Shown here: piece by piece, positions 35,579-46,800 of the stretch | Position numbering within the stretch: position 1 is the first letter of the stretch | Layout of the letters: each line of letters opens with the position of its first letter | Assembly: GCA_023423695.1 (NCBI GenBank) | Contig: JAFAFA010000008.1 | Location: 1 to 64,000 of the forward strand | From: Pseudomonadota bacterium | GTDB lineage: Bacteria; Pseudomonadota; Alphaproteobacteria; Azospirillales; Azospirillaceae | Direction: 5' to 3' | Length of the DNA stretch: 64,000 bases | Program-made: the position numbers and the translations under genes | Notes under the pieces: generated by a model | The model's database searches: none | Told to the model about the DNA's origin: nothing | The model's input: the letters and a program-made list of their open reading frames with translations, nothing else

Positions 35579-36546
35579 GGAATTCCCTGATGAACCGCAT
35601 TGTTCTGATCGCGGCCCTCGCCATCGCCTATGTCGGCGTGCCTCTGGTCTTCGGCGGCAACGCCTATGTGCTGGGGCTGATCGTGGCGGCGCTGACCATC
35701 GCCGGGGTGGCGGTGGCCTGGGCGCTGCTGGGCAATCTCGGCGGCATGGTCAGCTTCGGACACGCCGCCTTCTTCGGGGTGGGCTCCTACACGTCGGCCG
35801 TGCTGGCGATGAAGCTGGGGGTGCCGGTCTTCGCAGCCATGCTGCTGGGCGGGGTGGGGGCGGCGGTGTCGTCCATCGCCATGCTGCCGGCGCTGCGGTT
35901 GCGCGGTCCCTATTTCGCGCTCGCCATCCTCGCCTATGCCCACATCTTCCAGATTCTGGCGACGGAGATGACACCCATCACCGGCGGGGCCGGCGGGCTG
36001 CTGTCGATCCCGCGCTTTCCGAGTTTTCTGGGTTTCGATTTCGGCGACAAGACCGGCGGCTACCTGATCGTGCTGACCATCGTGGTGCTGGCGGCGCTCG
36101 CCTATGACGCCATCCGGCGCAGCACCTGGGGGCTTGCCCTGAAGGCGATGCACGACACCGAGGTCGCCACCCGCGTCGTCGGCGTGCCAAGCACCCATCT
36201 GAAGGCGGCGATGCTGGTGCTGTCGGCCTTCATCACCGGGGTGGTCGGCGCCTTCAACGCCCATTTCATCAGCTTCCTCGACCCCGACTACGCTTTTTCC
36301 AGCGGCTGGACCGTGCTGCCCATCGCAGCGGCGATCTTCGGCGGCTACCGCACGGTGTGGGGGCCGGTGGTGGGGGCGCTGGCGATCTATCTGGTCGACC
36401 AGCTTCTGTTCAAGCCGATCCTGCCGCACGGCCACCAGATGATCCTCGGCGTGCTGCTCTGCGCCATGATCCTGTTCAGCCCCGGCGGCCTGATGCCGGC
36501 GCTCAGCCGCCGCCCAGCGAAGGAGAGCCGCCATGCTCACGCTTGA
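35575..36546 (+). CDS. Branched-chain-type ABC transporter permease (LivM family)
   Basis: This is a 323-residue multi-spanning membrane protein. Motifs are LLGNLGGMVSFGHAAFFGVG, RLRGPYFALAILAYAHIF, GLALKAMHDTEVATRVVGVP, AFITGVVGAFNAHFISFL, and IAAAIFGGYRTVWGPVVGAL. It starts with ATG 35575 overlapping LivH (an internal ATG at 35590 is a possible alternative) and overlaps the LivG start by 14 bases. It pairs with LivH-type permease and two ATPases. Confidence 0.92.
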   Translation: MRNSLMNRIVLIAALAIAYVGVPLVFGGNAYVLGLIVAALTIAGVAVAWALLGNLGGMVSFGHAAFFGVGSYTSAVLAMKLGVPVFAAMLLGGVGAAVSSIAMLPALRLRGPYFALAILAYAHIFQILATEMTPITGGAGGLLSIPRFPSFLGFDFGDKTGGYLIVLTIVVLAALAYDAIRRSTWGLALKAMHDTEVATRVVGVPSTHLKAAMLVLSAFITGVVGAFNAHFISFLDPDYAFSSGWTVLPIAAAIFGGYRTVWGPVVGALAIYLVDQLLFKPILPHGHQMILGVLLCAMILFSPGGLMPALSRRPAKESRHAHA

Positions 36547-37258
36547 AGGCGTCCAGGTCAATTTCGGCGGCGTCCAGGCGTTGAAGAGCGCCAGCTTCTC
36601 CGTCGCGGAGGGCGAGAGCATCGGTCTGGTCGGCCCGAACGGTGCCGGCAAGACCACGCTGTTCAACGTCATCTCCGGCGTGGTGCGGCCGACCGCAGGC
36701 CGGCTCGACTTCCGCGGCACCTCGCTCTTGAAGCTGCCGGAATGGAAGCGGGCGCGGCTCGGCATCGGCCGCAGCTTCCAGATCCCGCGCCCCTTCGGCC
36801 ATTGCACGGTGCGGGAAAACCTGCTGGTCGCCCAACGCTTCGGCGCCGGAAAAAAGGATCCCAAGCGGATCGACGAGATCCTCGACATCCTGAACCTGCG
36901 CGACAAGGCCGACCGCGACGCCACCACCGAACTGGCGCTGACCGAGCACAAGGCTCTGGAGGTCGGCAAGGCGCTGGCGACGGAGCCCAGCCTGCTCCTG
37001 CTCGACGAGGTGCTGGCCGGGCTGGAGACCAGCGGCAAGCGCGCCTTCATGGAACGTCTGGCGGCGGTGCGCGACCGCTACCGCCTCGCCATGGTCATCA
37101 TCGAGCACGACATCGCCACCATCGCCGCGCTCTGCCCGCGGGTGCTGGTGCTGAACTTCGGCCAGATCATCGCCGACGGCTCCCCCGACGCGGTGTTCCG
37201 CGACCCCGAGGTGATCCGCAGCTATACGGGCGAAACCACCCTTGCGGAGGCGTCATGA
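36533..37258 (+). CDS. Branched-chain-type ABC transporter ATPase (LivG family)
   Basis: This is a 241-residue ATPase with Walker A LVGPNGAGKTTLFNVISG and Walker B LLLLDEVLAGLE. The LSGGQ signature position reads LALTEHKALEVGKAL, the divergent form seen in a LivG subgroup with LDEVxAGL, and the H-loop Asp-rich part is VIIEHDIATIAAL. It hydrolyses ATP to drive import. It lies in overlapping reading frames with LivM and LivF. Confidence 0.92.
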   Translation: MLTLEGVQVNFGGVQALKSASFSVAEGESIGLVGPNGAGKTTLFNVISGVVRPTAGRLDFRGTSLLKLPEWKRARLGIGRSFQIPRPFGHCTVRENLLVAQRFGAGKKDPKRIDEILDILNLRDKADRDATTELALTEHKALEVGKALATEPSLLLLDEVLAGLETSGKRAFMERLAAVRDRYRLAMVIIEHDIATIAALCPRVLVLNFGQIIADGSPDAVFRDPEVIRSYTGETTLAEAS

Positions 37259-37977
37259 CCAACGCGCTCGACATCCTGACGCTGCGCGCCGGCTATGGCG
37301 CGATCAATGTGCTGTGGGACGTCTCGCTGTCGGTGGAGACCGGCAAGACCACGGTGATCGTCGGCCCGAACGGCGCCGGCAAGACCACGCTGCTGCGCGC
37401 CATCATGGGGCTGGTGCCGGCGACATCCGGCGACGTCCGCGTCGACGGGCAGAGCCGCAAGGCGGTCAAGACCTGGGACCGGGTGGCCGACGGGCTGGTG
37501 ATGATTCCCGAAGGCCGGATGATCTTCCCCGACATGACGGTGGAGGACAATCTGATGATGGGCGCCTTCCCGCCCGGCTGCCGCAGGGATTGGAAGCGCA
37601 ACAAGGCGATGGTCATGGATATGTTCCCCCGGCTGGCGGAACGGCGCGGCCAGATCGCCGGCACCCTGTCGGGCGGGGAGGCGCAGATGCTCGCCATCGG
37701 CCGTGGCCTGATGGAGCAGCCGCGCGTCTGCCTGATCGACGAGCCGTCGCTGGGCCTCGCCCCCGTCGTGGTGGACGAGATCTTCCGTATCCTCGCCCGG
37801 CTGCGGGCGGAAGGGCTGACCATCCTGCTGGTGGAGCAGAACACCAGCCGCGCCCTTAAGATCGCCGACCATGTCTATCTGATGCAGTCCGGCAAGGTCG
37901 TGCTGTCCGAACGCGGCGACCGGGTGGACCTGGACCGCCTGCACGCGCTTTACTTCGCGCACGAAACAGCTGCGTGA
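37255..37977 (+). CDS. Branched-chain-type ABC transporter ATPase (LivF family)
   Basis: This is a 240-residue ATPase with Walker A VIVGPNGAGKTTLLRAIMG, Q-loop region LVMIPEGRMIFPDMTVEDN, a canonical signature LSGGEAQMLAIGRGL, Walker B VCLIDEPSLGL and H-loop LLVEQNTSRAL. It is the second ATPase of the importer; its ATG overlaps the LivG stop by 4 bases. Confidence 0.93.
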   Translation: MTNALDILTLRAGYGAINVLWDVSLSVETGKTTVIVGPNGAGKTTLLRAIMGLVPATSGDVRVDGQSRKAVKTWDRVADGLVMIPEGRMIFPDMTVEDNLMMGAFPPGCRRDWKRNKAMVMDMFPRLAERRGQIAGTLSGGEAQMLAIGRGLMEQPRVCLIDEPSLGLAPVVVDEIFRILARLRAEGLTILLVEQNTSRALKIADHVYLMQSGKVVLSERGDRVDLDRLHALYFAHETAA

Positions 37978-37988
37978 CAGGACAGGGT

Positions 37989-38420
37989 ATGAACGACTTG
38001 TTGAACGGGGAGCCGGAATCGGGATTCCAGCGACTGCTGGGCTACGCCTTGAGTCGCTGGGAGGAGGGGGAGGCGGAGCTGGCGATGGCCATCGACGACC
38101 GCCACCTGAACCGGGCCGGGGTGGTGCATGGCGGGGTTCTGGCGACGCTTTTGGATACGGTTTCCGGATTCTCGGCAACATACTGTCCCTTCCCCGGCCG
38201 GGTGCGGCGGGTGGTGACGCTGTCGCTGTCGACAAGCTTCCTGGGGCAGGCGCGCACCGGTACGCTGGTCGCCACCGGCCGGCTGCGCGGCGGCGGGCGC
38301 AAGATCATCGGGGTGGCGGCGGAGATCCGCCACGGCGACACCGGCGCCCTGATCGCCACGTCGGAAGGCATGTTCAAATACCGGCCGGGCAGCGAGAACC
38401 GGGAGGGAACCGAGCTATGA
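37989..38420 (+). CDS. PaaI-type hotdog-fold acyl-CoA thioesterase
   Basis: This 143-residue hotdog protein contains RAGVVHGGVLATLLDTVSGF (the HGG motif), TLSLSTSFLGQARTGTLVA, and RGGGRKIIGVAAEIRHGDTG. It resembles PaaI/YdiI thioesterases, which hydrolyse aryl- or acyl-CoA and free trapped CoA. ATG 37989 is chosen for AGGACAGG upstream; a GTG at 37974 overlapping the LivF stop is possible. It overlaps the enoyl-CoA hydratase start by 4 bases. Confidence 0.87.
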   Translation: MNDLLNGEPESGFQRLLGYALSRWEEGEAELAMAIDDRHLNRAGVVHGGVLATLLDTVSGFSATYCPFPGRVRRVVTLSLSTSFLGQARTGTLVATGRLRGGGRKIIGVAAEIRHGDTGALIATSEGMFKYRPGSENREGTEL

Positions 38421-39199
38421 GCGGACAATTGACCGTCGCGCGCCAGGGCCGCGTGATGGTGCTGACCATGGACGACGCGGCAACCAGGAACGCGCTGGGG
38501 CCGGAGATGATGGCCGCCGCCCGCGACGCGCTGACCCAGGCGGCCGAGGATCCGGGGGTGGGCGCCATCGTCCTGACCGGGGCCAACGGCAGCTTCTGTT
38601 CCGGCGGCAACCTGGGCCGGTTGCTCGGCAACGCCAAGGCCGATCCGGAGGTGACCCGCGCCAGCCTGGAGCGCTTCCATGGCTGGACCCGCGCCATGCG
38701 CGCCTGCCCGAAGCCGGTGATCGCCGCCGTCGAGGGGGCCGCCGCCGGGGCGGGCTTCTCGGTGGCATTGGGGTGCGACCTGATCGTCGCGGCCGAGGAT
38801 GCGGTGTTCACGCTGGCCTATGTGAAGGTTGGCCTGAACCCGGACGGCGGCGCCTCCGCCTTCCTCGCCCGCGCCGCGACGCCGCAGCTGGCGGCCGAGA
38901 TCATGTTCGAGGGCGGCAAGATCGGTGCGGCGCGGCTGGCTCAACTCGCCATCGTCAACCGGGTGGTGGCGCCCGGCACCGCTCTTGCGGAGGCGCTGGC
39001 CTGGGCGGAGCGGCTGGCCGATGGGCCGACGCTCGCCATCGGCCGGGCCAAGCGGCTGATCGAGAGCGGCTTCGGCGCACCCGACGACCAGCTCGACCGC
39101 GAGGCGGCCTTCTTCGTCGAGGCCTTGCACGGGGCGGAGGCGGCGGAGGGCATCACCGCCTTCTTCGAGAAGCGGACGCCCGATTACCCCCGCGGCTGA
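38417..39199 (+). CDS. Enoyl-CoA hydratase/isomerase family protein
   Basis: This is a 260-residue crotonase-fold protein. Motifs are GAIVLTGANGSFCSGGNLGR (oxyanion hole), PKPVIAAVEGAAAGAGFSVA, LGCDLIVAAEDAVFTLAYVK, and GGASAFLARA. The first catalytic Glu position of hydratases reads AYVKVGLNPDGG, so the exact reaction (hydratase, isomerase or other) is uncertain. It is the last gene of the operon that begins with the acyl-CoA dehydrogenase, and it acts on the CoA ester produced there. Confidence 0.88.
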   Translation: MSGQLTVARQGRVMVLTMDDAATRNALGPEMMAAARDALTQAAEDPGVGAIVLTGANGSFCSGGNLGRLLGNAKADPEVTRASLERFHGWTRAMRACPKPVIAAVEGAAAGAGFSVALGCDLIVAAEDAVFTLAYVKVGLNPDGGASAFLARAATPQLAAEIMFEGGKIGAARLAQLAIVNRVVAPGTALAEALAWAERLADGPTLAIGRAKRLIESGFGAPDDQLDREAAFFVEALHGAEAAEGITAFFEKRTPDYPRG

Positions 39200-39202
39200 C
39201 CC

Positions 39203-39421
39203 TCAGGCCAGCAACGACAGGGTGGGGTCGGGCGGGGTGGGTGCCGCGTTTTCCAGGGAGCGGGCGACGTCGGACGGCGCGCCCGGCACCCGCAGTGGCT
39301 CCGCCCGACCGGTGAAATGGAGCTCCGTTCCACCATCGGTGGTGGCACGCAGATAGGCGACGGCAATGGGGTTCACCAGAACGGTATCCCCCGATATCTC
39401 AGTCATCTCAACGAATGCCAT
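39203..39421 (-). CDS. Small conserved-looking protein of unknown function
   Basis: A 72-residue frame begins MAFVEMTEISGDTVLVNPIA and includes AYLRATTDGGTELHFTGRAE, then PLRVPGAPSDVARSLENA. A good ribosome site (AGAGGAAAG) lies upstream of the ATG. The layout (x-x-VNP-x-x-x-x-x-L/I-x-x-x-x-D-G-G-T) recalls FlbD-like small proteins, but the similarity is too short to name. It is convergent with the enoyl-CoA hydratase gene. Confidence 0.55.
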   Translation of the reverse strand: MAFVEMTEISGDTVLVNPIAVAYLRATTDGGTELHFTGRAEPLRVPGAPSDVARSLENAAPTPPDPTLSLLA

Positions 39422-39541
39422 GGTTTCTTTCCTCTCACGCCTATGGGTAAAACACGCTGAAATGGTGTATGTTTCCAGACCGGACGTTCAGTAGGGCTGC
39501 ATGACCGGAAGGGGGTACCCCTTCGACCTCTTGAACGGAAC

Positions 39542-39566
39542 GGAACCGCGACAAACATGGGCGGTT
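39542..39566 (+). promoter_or_regulatory. Possible EcfG-type promoter of the response-regulator gene
   Basis: GGAAC at 39542-39546 and GTT at 39564-39566 are separated by 17 bases, matching the GGAAC-N16/17-GTT pattern of the alphaproteobacterial general stress sigma factor. The predicted start would lie just before a leader with two hairpins (39574-39595 and 39608-39624). Confidence 0.4.
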
Positions 39567-39573
39567 CAGTGGA

Positions 39574-39624
39574 TCGAAGCCGAACAAGGCTTCGAAAACC
39601 GGACAGGGCGGGCTATAAGCCCGC
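39574..39624 (+). promoter_or_regulatory. Two hairpins in the leader of the response-regulator gene
   Basis: The first hairpin is an 8-bp perfect stem TCGAAGCC / GGCTTCGA (39574-39595). The second is a 7-bp perfect stem GCGGGCT / AGCCCGC (39608-39624). No known riboswitch consensus is recognised. They sit upstream of the AAGGGAG ribosome site at 39636-39642. Confidence 0.4.
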
Positions 39625-39651
39625 TCGGTTGAATCAAGGGAGCATGCCGTC

Positions 39652-40098
39652 TTGAAGTTGCTTGTCGTCGAGGACGATCCGCTGATCGGTCCGGCTGTGA
39701 AGGCCGTTCTGGAGAATGCGGGCTACACCGTGGTCGGACCGTTGCGCGACGCCGCCAAGGCCGCGCGGGTCGGTGCCCGCGAATGTCCCGACCTGGCGCT
39801 GGTCGACGTCAATCTCGCCGGTGGGGAGAACGGCCTCGTGCTCGCCCGGCGGCTGTGGGAGGAGAACGCCATTCCGTCGCTGCTGATGACCGGTTTCGAT
39901 CACCATGCGGCGGAGGCCCGCAGCTTCGCCATGGGCCTGCTGCGCAAGCCCGTGATGCCGGATGCGCTGGTCCAGGCCATCGGCGCCGCCGGGGAAATCC
40001 TGGGCGGCCTGCGCCCGTCGTCCAAACCGGATGCGCTGGAACTCTTCCACGGCTCCGCCGCCTTCGCCGCCGGGCTTCCCAAGGCGCGCTCGGCCTGA
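39652..40098 (+). CDS. Single-domain response regulator
   Basis: This 148-residue receiver protein starts with TTG 39652 (AAGGGAG nine bases before). The CheY pattern is complete: acidic pair in VVEDDP, phospho-acceptor D52 in LALVDVNL, T80 in LLMTGF and K99 in LLRKPV. No output domain is present; the C-terminal 35 residues are low in structure. It should act by protein contact or as a phosphate sink in a phosphorelay. Its histidine kinase partner is not adjacent, and the 831-residue kinase at 22-24 kb has no regulator beside it. Confidence 0.85.
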   Translation: MKLLVVEDDPLIGPAVKAVLENAGYTVVGPLRDAAKAARVGARECPDLALVDVNLAGGENGLVLARRLWEENAIPSLLMTGFDHHAAEARSFAMGLLRKPVMPDALVQAIGAAGEILGGLRPSSKPDALELFHGSAAFAAGLPKARSA

Positions 40099-40130
40099 CC
40101 GGCATACGGACCGCCAATTCGATCCGAAAA

Positions 40131-40158
40131 ACGCCCGCCCTCCGGCGGGCGTTGTTGT
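40131..40158 (+). terminator. Hairpin terminator of the response-regulator gene
   Basis: A 9-bp stem ACGCCCGCC / GGCGGGCGT with loop CTCC is followed by TGTTGTGT. The remainder of the 304-base gap (40099-40402) holds no other feature I recognise. Confidence 0.7.
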
Positions 40159-40402
40159 GTCCGGCATCCGTGGGTGTGGCATCGATGGGCCATTTTCGGA
40201 CGGGCGCGAAATCGGCGCGATCATTCGGCTCCATCGCTGTTGGTGGCCTGGAATACGGAGACGAATTCAGTTCGCGGTCCGCCGCTCCCGGCTCCTGGCC
40301 CGAACGGACTTCGCCTCCGCGATTGGAATTCGATGTTCCCCAAACCACGGCTGCCCGGCCGCCTGACCGGCGTCGACGGGCAGCACAGCGAAAGGAATCG
40401 TC

Positions 40403-40813
40403 ATGAAAAGCCTGATGATCGGCGCCGCCACCGCTCTGGCCCTGATGGCCGCCCCGGCCTTTGCCGCCGACAGCGGTTCAATTTCCGGCAGCCCGGCGGC
40501 CAACAGCGCCGGCTCGACCACCAACTCGAACCAGACCAACCCGCCCTGCACCTCCAACAATCAGTTGGGCTGCGGCAGCATGGGTGGCGTGGATAGCAAG
40601 AGCTCCGGCACCAGTGGCTCCAGTGGGTCTTCGATAGGCAGCGGTTCGATGACCGGCTCCGGCTCCTCCAGCTCGACCAACGGCACGGGCGGCAACAGCC
40701 TGGGCAACAGCGGCTCGATGGGCACCGGCTCCGACGGCCCGGTCGGCACGCAGCAGCCGTCCGGTTCGATGGGCGGGTCCTCGTCCTCGGGCACCGGCAG
40801 CACGGTCCGCTGA
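40403..40813 (+). CDS. Ser/Gly-rich exported protein of low complexity
   Basis: This 136-residue protein has a signal peptide (KSLMIGAATALALMAAPAFA, cleavage near AFA-AD). The mature part is almost only Ser, Gly, Thr, Asn and Met, with two Cys (NPPCTSNNQLGCG) that could pair. No domain is recognised. AAAGGAA lies upstream of the ATG and a good terminator follows the stop. Such proteins are often envelope or stress-related, but the function here is unknown. Confidence 0.75.
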   Translation: MKSLMIGAATALALMAAPAFAADSGSISGSPAANSAGSTTNSNQTNPPCTSNNQLGCGSMGGVDSKSSGTSGSSGSSIGSGSMTGSGSSSSTNGTGGNSLGNSGSMGTGSDGPVGTQQPSGSMGGSSSSGTGSTVR

Positions 40814-40837
40814 TCTGAAAGGTGGATCAATGGGAAG

Positions 40838-40869
40838 GGCGCGCGGGTCAACCGCGCGCCTTTTCTTTT
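40838..40869 (+). terminator. Rho-independent terminator of the Ser/Gly-rich protein gene
   Basis: A 9-bp stem GGCGCGCGG / CCGCGCGCC has a 5-base loop and is followed by TTTTCTTTT. Confidence 0.88.
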
Positions 40870-40894
40870 GTGCAGGATGTCAAAGGTTAGAAGA

Positions 40895-40935
40895 GTCCCC
40901 TCTCCCCCCGGGAAGAGGTTAGGGTGAGGGGGACG
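40895..40935 (+). repeat. GC-rich palindromic repeat, left half of a REPIN-like pair
   Basis: The element has CCCCTCTCCCCCCGG followed by GAGGTTAGGGTGAGGGGG. Its inverted partner is 40969-41013. It belongs to the same family as 34536-34656. Confidence 0.75.
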
Positions 40936-40968
40936 CGCGGCGGGGATTCTCGGGATATCCACGCAATG

Positions 40969-41013
40969 CATCCCCCTCACCCCGACCCTCTCCCCAGGGG
41001 GGAGAGGGAGATT
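40969..41013 (-). repeat. GC-rich palindromic repeat, right half of a REPIN-like pair
   Basis: The reverse complement contains CTCTCCCCCCTGGGGAGAGGG then GTGAGGGGGATG, matching 40895-40935 in order and orientation-inverted. Confidence 0.75.
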
Positions 41014-41053
41014 GCTCGGGATAGCACCTAAATTATGGGAAATTCTCCCCGGG

Positions 41054-43834
<2,781 letters not shown>

Positions 43835-43891
43835 GGGTGTGTGCTCCTCGGAGTATGGAATGGTGGAGTGGGAAAGGGCTTTTGGTCGGGA

Positions 43892-46800
43892 TCAATTGCG
43901 GACGGGGGGAGAGGACGGGCGCGCCGCGGCCAGAATGGCGGCGACCGCCGCCGGTTCGGGCGCGTCGGCGAACTCCTCCAGCGTCATCGACAGCTTGCGG
44001 CGCCAGTTGGGATATTGGTCGGTGGTACCCGGCAGGTTGACCTGATCGCGCTCGCGGGTCAGGTCGTCCAGCTGCGCCACCGCCAGCGCCGCGTTGGTGC
44101 GGGCGAGGAAGGCATGCACCGCATGGTCCAGCGTGTCGTCATAGGGGCTGTCGGCACCGAAGCCGGCGGGCAGGGCGATCTCGGCGGCGCGCAGCGCATC
44201 CACGAGGGCGCCGCGGTCGGCCGACCGGCGGGTGAGCTGCTTCTCCTCCTCGTCATCCGCCGGGTAGAGGCCCTTCTCGGCCTTCAGCGCGATGTCGTCG
44301 CCCTCCCACCAGCCGCGCAGCGTGGCGAGGTCGTGGCTGCCGACGGTGGCGAGGGCCAGATCGGGATACTCGTCCGGCCCCTTGAAGGCGCCATCCTCAG
44401 TCCATTCGAAGAAGACGACGCGGTAGCTCAGCACGCCGGCCTCGGTCATCCGCTCGCGGAAGCCCTCCGGCACGGTGCCGAGATCCTCGCCGACGACGAG
44501 ACAGCGCTGACGCTGGCTCTCCAGTGCCAGGATACCCAGCAGGTCCTCCATCGGATAGCCGACATAGGCACCCTCGCCCGGCGGATTGCCGTCAGGGATC
44601 CAGTAGACATGCTGAAGCGCCATCGCGTGATCGATGCGCAGCGCGCCGGCATGCCGCATGTTGGCGCGCACCAGATCGATGAAGGGCCGATAGCCGGCAT
44701 CGCGCAGCGCCCGCGGGTGGAAGGGCGGCAGGCCCCAATCCTGGCCGGCCGGATTGAACAGGTCGGGCGGGGCGCCGACATGGGCGGCGTCCACCACCGC
44801 CTGCGGCGTCATCCAGGTTTCTGCCCCGCCGGCGTCGGCACCGACCGCGAGGTCGCGGTAGAAGCCGATCGTCATTCCGAGTTCGGACGCCCGCTCCGCC
44901 GCCGCACGCAGCTGGTCGTCCGCCAGCCATTGCAGCCAGACGAAATAGGCGACGCGGTCGGAATGCTCCCTGGCGAACCGCTCCACCGCCGGTGCCGTGG
45001 CATCGTGGAACTCGGCCGGCCACTGGTGCCAATCCGCCTTGGCATCGGCCGCGAAGCGTTCGCGCAAGGCCTGGAAGGTGGCGAAGCGCTCCAGCCCGAT
45101 GCCGCCCTCGGTCCAGAAGGCGTCGAAGGCGGCGCGGCGCTCCGGCTTGGCGGAGGTCTGGAAAGCGGCGAACAGCTTTTCCAGCACCGGCAGCTTCAGC
45201 TTGGACACCGCGGTGTAATCGACGTTGGCGGAGGCACGGGCCGCGTCCAACGCCTGCCGGAACTCGGGCGAGGCCACCTGCCGGCGCAGGTCGGCATCGT
45301 CGAGGAATTCCGGCACCGCGGTGATGTCGATGTAGAGCGGGTTCAGGAACAGCCGGCTGGCCGGGGAATAGGGGCTGGCATGCTCGGGGTTGTCGAGGAA
45401 CATGGCATGCAGCGGGTTCAACCCGATCACTGCCGCTCCGCGGGCCGCGGCGATGTCGGCCAGCGTCCGCAGGTCGCCGAAATCGCCGATGCCCCAGTCA
45501 TGGTCGCTGCGCAGGGTGTAGAGCTGCGCCGACAGCCCCCACAGCTTCTCCCCCACCAGCATCGGGGTCGGCAGATGGCAGCGGGCCGGCGCCAGGATCA
45601 GCCGGGTTTCCGCCACGCCATGTTCCGTCTCCACCCGTAGCGTGTGGTAGCCCGCCCTGTCCAGTTTGCCCAGCGGCAGGCGCCGCTCGGCATAGGTCAC
45701 GTCGCCGACGGTGATGCAGCGGCAGCGCGGCAGACTACCGAAGCCGACCACGCCGCTCTGCGTCTCTCCGCTTTCCAGCGTCAGGGTGTAGCGCAGGGTG
45801 CGGGTGCCATGGGGCAGAGTGACCGGTGCCGTCACCGCTTCGCCGGCGCGGCGGACCACCACCGGGGGCAGGGCGCGGCCATACTCCTCCTCGTCCAGGC
45901 GGTCGAGAAGGGCCAAGGCGGCGGCCTCGTCCCCCGCCTCGACGCCCATCGCCGATAACAGGGCGCGGATGGTCTCCTCGCTGGCGGTCACCGTCTCCCC
46001 GGCGGCATTGTCGAAGGAGCGTTCGATGCCCATACGGTCGGCCAGCCGGTCGAGCGCCGACGCCTCCTCCAGCCACAGCACCACCGACCAGGGGCCGAGC
46101 GTGTCGCCGGTCAGCCCTTCGCCTTCGGTCCACAGCACGCGGCCGGACGCCTCGGGGAAGCCGGATGCCGGGGTGTCGGCCAGATTGGCGAAGGCATGCA
46201 GCCGGCTGCCGTCGCCCAGCTTCCAGCAGACGGTCAAGCCGGTCTTGCCGACGACGGTGTGGCCGGAGGCTCCGCCGGGAACGCCGTCCAGCCGCGGCAC
46301 GATCTCCGCCCGGCGCAGTGCCAGCGCGCGGCGATACCAGTCGAGCCACTCCGCATGCTTCGGTGTCCCACGGGCGTCCCAGTCCAGTTTGGCCGATTCC
46401 GCCGTCTCCGGCGCGGTCGGGTCGGGGATACGGGCGCGGGCGTCGGGGTTCTGGAACTCGGGGAACTTGGCGAACTCCTCCGCCCGTCCCTTGCGCACCG
46501 CCTCGGCCAGTTCTTCGCCGAAGTCGCAGAAGAAGGGGAAGGGCTTGGCCGACGCCCATTCCTCGCCCATGAACAGCATGGGGATGCCGGGCCCCAGCAG
46601 ATAGAGGATGGTCGCGGCACGAACGGCCTCAGGCTTGGCGATGTGGGAGATGCGCTCGCCGAAGGCGCGGTTACCGATCTGGTCGTGGTTCTGGATGAAG
46701 GTGACGAAGGCGGTGGGCGGCAGATGCGCCGACGGCTCCCCGCGCAGTTCGCCGTCGCGGTAGGCCGACGGGTCGCCCTGGAAGGCGAAGCCCTCCGCCA

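Noticed and set aside
36902..37020. LivG signature motif appears degraded (LALTEHKALEVGKAL)
   Set aside because: A LivG subgroup with LDEVxAGL Walker B has this divergent signature; Walker A, B and H-loop are intact, so I do not call it a pseudo-ATPase.
36742..37977. A 411-codon reading that begins inside the LivG gene and ends with LivF
   Set aside because: The first 170 codons are an out-of-frame translation of LivG; LivF starts at ATG 37255 overlapping the LivG stop.
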